NCBI GenBank assembly: GCA_044238965.1
Contig: JBIICJ010000026.1
Location: 1-21,675 of the forward strand
Length of the DNA stretch: 21,675 bases
Direction: 5' to 3'
From: Micavibrio_B sp044238965
GTDB lineage: Bacteria > Pseudomonadota > Alphaproteobacteria > Micavibrionales > Micavibrionaceae
Shown here: piece by piece, positions 15,291-21,675 of the stretch
Layout: the number at the start of each line of letters is the position of its first letter
Position numbering within the stretch: the stretch's first letter is position 1
Notes under the pieces: model-generated
What the model saw: the letters and a program-made list of their open reading frames with translations, nothing else
What the model was told of the DNA's origin: nothing
The model's database searches: none
Made by a program: the position numbers and the translations under genes

Positions 15291-15291
15291 C

Positions 15292-15918
15292 ATGAGCGCA
15301 CCCCCATCGATCAAATCGAAATCTCTCGATCAAATTTTTGGGGGCACGTGCGAATTTATTGCGGGCGTGGCAACGCTTGACCAATTACCCAATTTTCGCA
15401 ACACCGAAATTGCATTTGCAGGGCGATCAAATGTTGGCAAATCATCATTGATCAATGCCATTTTAAAACGTGATATTGCGCACACATCGCGTACCCCAGG
15501 GCGCACACAACAATTAAATTTCTTCGATGTTGGTGGTTATTTTACGCTTGTAGACATGCCAGGATATGGTTATGCCCAAGTATCAAAAGCCACCAAAGCC
15601 TTGTGGGAAGATTTAATTTCAACATACCTGCGCGGTCGCCCGAATTTAAAAATGGTATTTGTGTTGGTGGATTCGCGTCACGGATTAAAAGATGTCGATA
15701 GCCAAATCGTCAAATTATTAAATGATTTTGCCGTACCGTTTCGCATTATTCTTACCAAGATTGATGACACCAGTGAAGATAATTTAAATACTCAAATCGA
15801 ATCCGTAACTGCATTTTTAAAAAAATCCCCCGCTGGATTCCCCGAACCATTTGCCGTCAGCGCACGCAAAAAAACAAATATCAAAGAATTACAACATCTC
15901 ATACGGGATAATATATGA
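15292..15918 (+). CDS. engB: Ribosome-biogenesis GTPase EngB/YihA
   Basis: GTPase needed for 50S subunit maturation. The 208-residue protein has G1 GRSNVGKS (44-51), a switch Thr in SRTPGRTQQLNFF (about 66-78), G3 DMPGYGYA (88-95), G4 TKID (155-158) and a G5-like SARK near 191-194. It begins 1 nt after the yidC stop and ends in an ATGA overlap with trpF. Confidence 0.97.
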   Translation: MSAPPSIKSKSLDQIFGGTCEFIAGVATLDQLPNFRNTEIAFAGRSNVGKSSLINAILKRDIAHTSRTPGRTQQLNFFDVGGYFTLVDMPGYGYAQVSKATKALWEDLISTYLRGRPNLKMVFVLVDSRHGLKDVDSQIVKLLNDFAVPFRIILTKIDDTSEDNLNTQIESVTAFLKKSPAGFPEPFAVSARKKTNIKELQHLIRDNI

Positions 15919-16547
15919 CCCAAATTAAAATTTGCGGCCTGACAACACCCGAATCCATTCATGCCTGCACGTCATCTGCTGTTGATTTTATTGGGTTTGT
16001 GTTTTATCCATCATCACCACGCGCTGTTACTCCTGAACAGGCCGCATCTTTGTCAAAATTATTACCGCCCTCCATTCAAAAAGTTGGATTATTTGTGAAT
16101 CCATCACCCGAACAAATACGACATGCTTTATCGTATATATCATTAGACATGATTCAATTGCACGGTGATGAATCAATTGAATTTATTCAAACGATAAAAT
16201 CAGCATTTAACCTTCCTGTTATAAAAGCGATTTCGATTGCGACGCCTGATGATGTCAAACAAATTAACGCGTATGAAAAAATATCTGATTGGATATTGTG
16301 TGATGCCAAATCAACAACGAATATTCCAGGCGGTAACGGTACCACTTTTGATTGGCATATTTTAAAACATTATAAATTTCAAAAGCCATGGATGTTATCG
16401 GGCGGTTTAATGATTGATAATGTGAATGATGCCATTACAGCATTAAAGCCTACTGCTATTGATGTATCGAGCGGTGTCGAAATAGTGCGCGGCGTAAAAA
16501 GCCCCGAAAAAATCAAAGACTTTGTTAATCACATACGGTATGGATAA
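15915..16547 (+). CDS. trpF: Phosphoribosylanthranilate isomerase
   Basis: Isomerises N-(5-phosphoribosyl)anthranilate to CdRP, the third step of tryptophan synthesis. The 210-residue TIM barrel begins MTQIKICGLT with the catalytic base Cys7. The catalytic acid is Asp130 in DWILCDAKS. PGGNGTTFDW and the phosphate-binding LSGGLMIDNV and DVSSGVE segments follow. The ATG overlaps the engB stop (ATGA), tying the trp genes to the membrane/ribosome block. Confidence 0.96.
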   Translation: MTQIKICGLTTPESIHACTSSAVDFIGFVFYPSSPRAVTPEQAASLSKLLPPSIQKVGLFVNPSPEQIRHALSYISLDMIQLHGDESIEFIQTIKSAFNLPVIKAISIATPDDVKQINAYEKISDWILCDAKSTTNIPGGNGTTFDWHILKHYKFQKPWMLSGGLMIDNVNDAITALKPTAIDVSSGVEIVRGVKSPEKIKDFVNHIRYG

Positions 16548-17760
16548 ACGCATGACACAAAATTCATATAAATATATGCCTGACGAAAATGGTCATTTTG
16601 GTGATTATGGTGGACGTTATGTCGCCGAAACGTTAATGCCATTAATTTTAGATGTTGAACATGCATATAATGATGCCAAAAATGATTCCGATTTCTGGAA
16701 TGAATTTCACGAATTATGCCGTGATTATACAGGTCGTCCATCACCATTATATCATGCCAAAGCGACCAGTGATCATTTTGGTGGTGCGCAGGTATATTTT
16801 AAACGTGATGAATTAAATCACACAGGATCGCACAAAATAAATAACTGCCTTGGTCAGATTTTATTGGCAAAGCGTATGGGCAAAACACGGATTATCGCCG
16901 AAACGGGCGCGGGTCAACACGGCGTTGCCACCGCCACAGTATGCGCATTGTTTAAATTACCGTGTACCATTTTTATGGGTGCCACCGATATTGAACGCCA
17001 AAAACCAAATGTGTTTCGCATGCGATTATTGGGCGCAGAAATTGTGCCCGTAACTTCGGGGTCTGGCACTTTAAAAGACGCGATGAACGAAGCTTTACGC
17101 CACTGGGTTGCGAATGTGTATGATACATTTTATATCATCGGCACAGCGGCAGGCCCGCACCCATACCCTATGATGGTGCGCGATTTTCAATCGGTTATTG
17201 GCACGGAAGCGCGCGCGCAAATGCTGGAACGTGTGGGACGATTACCTGATTCGCTTGTGGCATGTATTGGCGGTGGATCAAACGCCATTGGATTATTTCA
17301 TCCATTTCTAGATGATGAAACCGTCACAATGATCGGCGTGGAAGCTGGCGGTTATGGCGTTGGCAAAGGATTACACGCCGCATCATTAACGGGCGGCAAA
17401 CCCGGCATTTTACACGGTAACAAAACATATTTATTGCAAAATGATGATGGGCAAATTATTGAAGCCCATTCGATTTCGGCGGGGTTAGATTATCCTGGCA
17501 TTGGCCCCGAACATTCATGGTTGCATGATTTGAGGCGCGTTAATTACGTGTCTGTCACCGATGACGAAGCCTTAGATGCATTTCAATTATTGTCAAAATT
17601 AGAAGGTATTATCCCCGCATTGGAACCTGCGCATGCCTTTGCCCATGTGATGAAGATGGCACCGACTTTACCCAAAGATCATATTATGTTGATGAATTTA
17701 TGCGGTCGTGGCGATAAAGATATTTTTAACGTTGCCGAAAAATTAAAGGTTGAAATGTAA
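16540..17760 (+). CDS. trpB: Tryptophan synthase beta subunit
   Basis: PLP enzyme that joins indole and serine to make tryptophan; partner of TrpA. About 406 residues. The PLP lysine is in HTGSHKINN (Lys99 from this start), and the PLP phosphate loop GGGSNAIGLF lies in the middle. AETGAGQHGVATAT and LCGRGDKDIF are conserved segments. The ATG at 16540 overlaps the trpF stop. A second ATG at 16552 (MTQNSYKYMP) has GGA 7 nt upstream and is an equally fair start. The TTG at 16522 is not credible. The stop overlaps the trpA ATG by one base. Confidence 0.97.
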   Translation: MDKRMTQNSYKYMPDENGHFGDYGGRYVAETLMPLILDVEHAYNDAKNDSDFWNEFHELCRDYTGRPSPLYHAKATSDHFGGAQVYFKRDELNHTGSHKINNCLGQILLAKRMGKTRIIAETGAGQHGVATATVCALFKLPCTIFMGATDIERQKPNVFRMRLLGAEIVPVTSGSGTLKDAMNEALRHWVANVYDTFYIIGTAAGPHPYPMMVRDFQSVIGTEARAQMLERVGRLPDSLVACIGGGSNAIGLFHPFLDDETVTMIGVEAGGYGVGKGLHAASLTGGKPGILHGNKTYLLQNDDGQIIEAHSISAGLDYPGIGPEHSWLHDLRRVNYVSVTDDEALDAFQLLSKLEGIIPALEPAHAFAHVMKMAPTLPKDHIMLMNLCGRGDKDIFNVAEKLKVEM

Positions 17761-18527
17761 TGTCACGTATTTCGCAAACCCTTACCACTTTAAAACAGAA
17801 TCATAAAAAAGCATTCGTGACATATATTGTTGCGGGTGATCCCGATTTAAAAATATCTTTGCAAAATATGCATGATCTTGTTGATGGCGGCGCGGATATT
17901 ATTGAACTAGGCATGCCATTTACAGACCCGATGGCGGATGGCCCCGTTATTCAGGCGGCGCATTTACGTGCATTAGCCAATGGCACAGATTTAAAATCAA
18001 TTTTACAATTGGTACGTGATTTTCGCACCCAAAATCAAACAACCCCAATTGTGTTGATGGGATATGCGAACCCCATTCACGCCTATGGCATTGATGAATT
18101 TTATAAAGATGCGAACAATACGGGTATTGATGGCACATTAATTGTTGATATCCCGCCCGAGGAAGATGGCGAATGGATTGCGGCTTCGCGCGCGCATGAT
18201 TTAGATTTTATTCGTTTGGCAACACCAACAACAACGCCCGATCGTTTGAAAAAAATTACCGCGCATGCAAGTGGATTTTTATATTATGTTTCAGTTGCAG
18301 GTATCACGGGGTCTGCCATATCAAATATAAATGCAGTGCGCGAACATGTTGATATGATAAAATCACACACTAAACTGCCCATTATGATTGGATTTGGTAT
18401 TAAAACGCGCGATGATGCGATAAATATGAGCGCGATTGCTGATGGTATTGTCGTAGGTTCAGCGATTATTGATGCGCAAACAAAAGGCAAGTCAATCAAA
18501 TCAATAGTTGGGATTTTAAGAATATAA
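17760..18527 (+). CDS. trpA: Tryptophan synthase alpha subunit
   Basis: Cleaves indole-3-glycerol phosphate to indole, which passes to TrpB. The 255-residue TIM barrel has the catalytic Glu49 (DIIELGMPF) and Asp60 (DPMADGP) at the classical positions. YYVSVAGITGS and IGFGIKTRDDA form the phosphate site. It is slightly shorter than the E. coli protein (268). Start and trpB stop overlap (TAATG). accD, often next in Alphaproteobacteria, is absent; the gene meets a convergent DotA/TraY-like gene after 5 nt. Confidence 0.97.
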   Translation: MSRISQTLTTLKQNHKKAFVTYIVAGDPDLKISLQNMHDLVDGGADIIELGMPFTDPMADGPVIQAAHLRALANGTDLKSILQLVRDFRTQNQTTPIVLMGYANPIHAYGIDEFYKDANNTGIDGTLIVDIPPEEDGEWIAASRAHDLDFIRLATPTTTPDRLKKITAHASGFLYYVSVAGITGSAISNINAVREHVDMIKSHTKLPIMIGFGIKTRDDAINMSAIADGIVVGSAIIDAQTKGKSIKSIVGILRI

Positions 18528-18536
18528 AATTCTTAA
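18516..18536. terminator. A+T-rich hairpin across the trpA and DotA-like stop codons
   Basis: TTAAGAAT (18516-18523) and ATTCTTAA (18529-18536) are perfect 8-bp arms with an ATAAA loop. The trpA TAA lies in the loop region and the opposing gene's TAA in the right arm. The stem is A+T-rich and lacks a long T tract, so any two-way termination role is weakly supported. Confidence 0.35.
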
Positions 18537-21500
18537 GATTGCGGTTTTGTCATAGCCGCCACAGCACCGCCACCACTTTTCGCAGCACCCTGAAGACCTT
18601 GCATAAATTGTTGTGCGCCGCCCGTGACCTGACCAGCAATTTGTGATCCAGCGATTGCGGTATATTGCGTTAATGTTTGTGCAGGATCACCCGTTTGATC
18701 AGAGAATGTTGAAACGCTTGTTCCCATCCAACGCATAATCTGGTTCGGGATAAGGTCAATTAATTTGAATGATGACAAGGCCATCATATACATGATCACG
18801 GCATACATAATGGTATAAAATAAACGGTCGACGGGCGCTGTACGGCTGGCCACACCAGGATTTGCACCTGTTAAATTTCCGATCACAGTGTCATACACAT
18901 CATTTAAGACAGCGCCCATGGCCGCAAAAATTGTCACCGATGCCAATAAGCCAAAGACAATCAAAATAGGGCGAAGGAAAATTTCAAAGAGCATAAAATA
19001 ACCATTAATTGCGGCTTCACCTGGCAATCCATTACCATCAATGCGCAAATGTGCGAGTGCCCATAAAGGAACACCTACCATCGCCTCAAATACACCTTTG
19101 AGCCAATTTCCAACAGCAAAAAAGAAATAAAGGAACGGCAAGAAAGGAACGACATAATATAAAATAAATCCTGCGGTCAGAGTAATTGTTGCAATACTAA
19201 ACATCAAACCGCTGATCGAATTGGCAATACCAATCACACCATCCAATGCACCGCCCGTACCCGCACTTGAAATAAATTGACTAATGATGCTGATACCACC
19301 AATACCTAGACCAGCGCCCAAATTACGAATAGACGCCTCAATCAAACTTTTCCCAACGCCAACCAATTGTGCCAATGGATGCGCGCCCTCATTTGCCGCA
19401 GAGCGCATATTGAACAAGCCTTGCAAGCCAAATAAATTATTGATGATATCACCAAACATATTGCCTGATGCTGGATTTTGCACTGCCTCTGCGTTTGTGA
19501 TTTTTGCCATGTCACGCAACATCGCACTGTAATATACCCTATCTTCAGTGATACGTGTTTCCATTGGCTGATCACCGCCCACGCGAGCATTAACGTTATT
19601 TGTTGCATGATCATTTAATGTTTGTGCGGCAACACCTTGCTCAATAATGCGCGGCATGCGGGATGGCACAGGGAAATTCCAGGCGGCGCCCGTTAATGCC
19701 CCATTCATTTGGGCAATTTTATTATACCAAATACCAGCTGCTGCCCAACCGCGCGCCATAGCCTCGGCAGAAATATTATATTTAGTACCACCATCAATAG
19801 TTTCACGAAGATCAATAGCTCCGATACGAATAATGTTTGTGACGATTAAGCTCTGGTGGTCTAAATATGGGTACTTATCTTCTGATGTTTCAACAAGGTC
19901 CGAAGCTTGTGCACCGGCACCATCACCTGCTCCAAATTGATACGCATCACCCATCAGGGGGTATAGGGTATCGGGATATTCTTTTTCCAAATCTGCAAAT
20001 TTTTCATCTATTTTTGCTTTTTCTTCAGCGGTACCAAGACATGATGTTTTTATGGCGTTATAAGCGGTAATAAAGCCACGTGCCCGCAAAAATTTATCCC
20101 TCGTCTCATTGCCATCCGACGTATCGCCAATTTTTTCTATGTTTACGCCGCCAACAGATTCGATCATTCTCTTCACATAGTCAATATTACAAATATTTTT
20201 GAATCTATTTTCGCGTCCTAAACTATTTGGATCAGTATTTGTAAATGTTTCGGCTAAATTGCCACCAGACCCTGATGAATTACTAGCGCCTGTGCCAGTT
20301 GCCCCATAACCACCCCACATATATTTGATTAAATTATAATATCCCTTTTGAACAGTTACTGCTCCCTTTTCATCTAAAGATGATGTTGGCAATACAATTT
20401 CACCGCATAAAGGTGCAATTAAACCTGAATACATTGAATGCTTACATGATTGGTCGCCAAAACGAACAACAATATCGCCATTTTGGCTACGGCTTAATGC
20501 TTGCTGATAAGTCAAATCCTTTAGTGGTGAATAGGATGTTTGAAAATCATATGAATTATTCACGACATACGCATCAATATGACGATAACGATTCATCTTC
20601 TCATAATTGATATTATTATTTGATGTTGAGCAGCCATCGCTGGAGCCAGCGCTTGTTGGTGCTTTATATTCTTCAACGGGTAAGATTTCTTCAACAGCTT
20701 TGCAGGCATGTGCCAAAATCATAAATTTCAGCATTGTTTTGACTTCGGGTGGCTGTGGTTCAGCAACCAATCCTTGGCCATTCGCCATAGCTTTAGCGTC
20801 GCCATTAACGGCCGCATTAAATGTTAACCATCCATTTGATGCAAAATTTGATCCATATTTTGCAACATATAAAGTAATATATTGTGCAGCATTCAAACCC
20901 GTACCAATGGGGATTAATAAACCGATTGCAATTACCAGACGAATAGGTGCCCAGACTGTGTTAAATCGTTTACCAAAAGGAGTGCCTGTTTGCGCTGTTT
21001 CAACAACAACAACAACCGCATAATAAATAACAATCAACATACCCACGAGTAATAGAGCCGTTGAATAAAACGCAAACATCGAATGAAGGCCCATGTGATA
21101 AGGCCATGGAAATGTATCTGGTTTATAGACAGGGTTTTCTGTATCAAAAACAAGGTTATCGGGCCCAACACCGTAACACGGTGTATTGGTGCTAATACAA
21201 GAATTGAAAATTCCCTGAACCCCAAAGACACGATCCATCATAATAAATGCTAAATCTTGGCTTGTGCCGACTGGCGTACCGCCCGCATTTGCCGTGTATT
21301 GCGGCGTGCCAAACATATTACCAACATCCAAACCTTGCGCTGTTGCCGCGGGTGTAGCAAGGGCAATCACAAAAATAGCCGCCTGTATAAAAATTAAAAT
21401 AAGACCAACCAAAATCGCAAAGAATATAATGATCTGATCAATATTTTCACGACGAAATACCAAATGGGATGCAGCAGCCCCAACAACATCACGGACACCA

Positions 21501-21675
21501 TAATTTCCGATATTGGATGGGCTTAGATAAGGGTGAGATTCGGGTAATAATCGAACGCCGCGATAAACCTGCGCCATGAAAAAGGCGAATAAAGTAAAAC
21601 CAGAAAAGAAAAGTTCCGAAATACGCGGCAATAAACGCGGCAAAAACATATATCCAACCACGTCGCGCGCGCGCA
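18533..21675 (-). CDS. DotA/TraY-family membrane protein (5' end beyond window)
   Basis: Large polytopic inner-membrane protein resembling DotA of the Dot/Icm type IVB secretion system and TraY of IncI conjugation systems. At least 1042 residues are visible. No stop interrupts the frame up to the window edge (GTG at 21661, then 12 more open bases), so the true start may lie outside. Hydrophobic segments fall near 17-33, 76-101, 195-221 and 238-254, with further ones near 817-848, 888-915 and 948-966. Between them is a soluble region of about 550 residues with several Cys, probably periplasmic. The N-terminal FMAQVYRGVRLLPESHPYL and VFRRENIDQIIIFF stretches resemble alphaproteobacterial members as I remember them. 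The tail is Gly/Gln/Ala-rich. No other secretion gene is visible, so whether it serves secretion or conjugation is not known. Confidence 0.82.
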   Translation of the reverse strand, partial: RARDVVGYMFLPRLLPRISELFFSGFTLFAFFMAQVYRGVRLLPESHPYLSPSNIGNYGVRDVVGAAASHLVFRRENIDQIIIFFAILVGLILIFIQAAIFVIALATPAATAQGLDVGNMFGTPQYTANAGGTPVGTSQDLAFIMMDRVFGVQGIFNSCISTNTPCYGVGPDNLVFDTENPVYKPDTFPWPYHMGLHSMFAFYSTALLLVGMLIVIYYAVVVVVETAQTGTPFGKRFNTVWAPIRLVIAIGLLIPIGTGLNAAQYITLYVAKYGSNFASNGWLTFNAAVNGDAKAMANGQGLVAEPQPPEVKTMLKFMILAHACKAVEEILPVEEYKAPTSAGSSDGCSTSNNNINYEKMNRYRHIDAYVVNNSYDFQTSYSPLKDLTYQQALSRSQNGDIVVRFGDQSCKHSMYSGLIAPLCGEIVLPTSSLDEKGAVTVQKGYYNLIKYMWGGYGATGTGASNSSGSGGNLAETFTNTDPNSLGRENRFKNICNIDYVKRMIESVGGVNIEKIGDTSDGNETRDKFLRARGFITAYNAIKTSCLGTAEEKAKIDEKFADLEKEYPDTLYPLMGDAYQFGAGDGAGAQASDLVETSEDKYPYLDHQSLIVTNIIRIGAIDLRETIDGGTKYNISAEAMARGWAAAGIWYNKIAQMNGALTGAAWNFPVPSRMPRIIEQGVAAQTLNDHATNNVNARVGGDQPMETRITEDRVYYSAMLRDMAKITNAEAVQNPASGNMFGDIINNLFGLQGLFNMRSAANEGAHPLAQLVGVGKSLIEASIRNLGAGLGIGGISIISQFISSAGTGGALDGVIGIANSISGLMFSIATITLTAGFILYYVVPFLPFLYFFFAVGNWLKGVFEAMVGVPLWALAHLRIDGNGLPGEAAINGYFMLFEIFLRPILIVFGLLASVTIFAAMGAVLNDVYDTVIGNLTGANPGVASRTAPVDRLFYTIMYAVIMYMMALSSFKLIDLIPNQIMRWMGTSVSTFSDQTGDPAQTLTQYTAIAGSQIAGQVTGGAQQFMQGLQGAAKSGGGAVAAMTKPQS

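Noticed and set aside
20607..21023. 138-codon plus-strand ORF opposite the DotA/TraY-like gene.
   Set aside because: The opposing frame is a long hydrophobic coding region; this frame shows only mirrored hydrophobic bias.
21663..21675. Alternating GC run at the window end (possible Z-DNA or repeat).
   Set aside because: Short, and explained as Arg/Ala codons of the open frame of the DotA/TraY-like gene; cut by the window edge.

Overview
The window looks like chromosomal housekeeping DNA of an alphaproteobacterium. Four things point there: a circularly permuted two-piece tmRNA gene, the order hflK-hflC-degP, the block rpmH-rnpA-yidD-yidC-engB, and a long DotA/TraY-family membrane protein. Codons are clearly A+T-leaning (many TTA, ATT, AAA, GAA). 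A Micavibrio-like or other free-living Rhodospirillales-like lineage fits, but that is inference. The complete trpFBA set and de novo thymidylate genes argue against a strongly reduced Rickettsiales genome.

Layout. 1-558: the permuted ssrA (tmRNA) gene on the minus strand, with its promoter back to back with that of thyA. 559-1854: thyA-folA (dTMP and tetrahydrofolate synthesis). 1851-2945 (minus): Mrp/ApbC Fe-S carrier ATPase, whose stop codon overlaps that of folA. 3019-7878: hflK-hflC-degP-miaA plus a 43-residue membrane ORF, a membrane-protein/envelope quality-control operon with a tRNA-modification gene. 7882-8883 (minus): family 2 glycosyltransferase. 8956-9861: EamA/DMT permease. 9865-10368 (minus): secreted aromatic-rich protein of unknown function. 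10407-10646: an 79-residue protein resembling only the terminal helices of flagellar rod/hook proteins. 10649-12281 (minus): a three-gene run of an unknown protein, an I78-type inhibitor lipoprotein and a type IV pilin-like protein. 12514-18527: rpmH-rnpA-yidD-yidC-engB-trpF-trpB-trpA, a tightly packed plus-strand run. 18533-window end (minus): DotA/TraY-like protein, open at the edge.

How the parts relate. ssrA rescues stalled ribosomes and tags their products for proteases. HflKC and DegP handle membrane and periplasmic quality control. rnpA, yidD, yidC and engB cover RNA processing, membrane insertion and ribosome assembly. The trp genes finish tryptophan synthesis and overlap engB, so they are probably co-transcribed and translationally coupled with it. 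Strand switches are extremely tight: five convergent junctions have gaps of 5 nt or less, or overlap.

No CRISPR array, insertion sequence, tRNA or rRNA was seen. Nothing here is clearly a new multi-gene system. The best leads are the tmRNA tag region, the mini flagellar-type protein with a candidate leaderless promoter, the pilin/inhibitor cluster, and the apparently isolated DotA/TraY protein.
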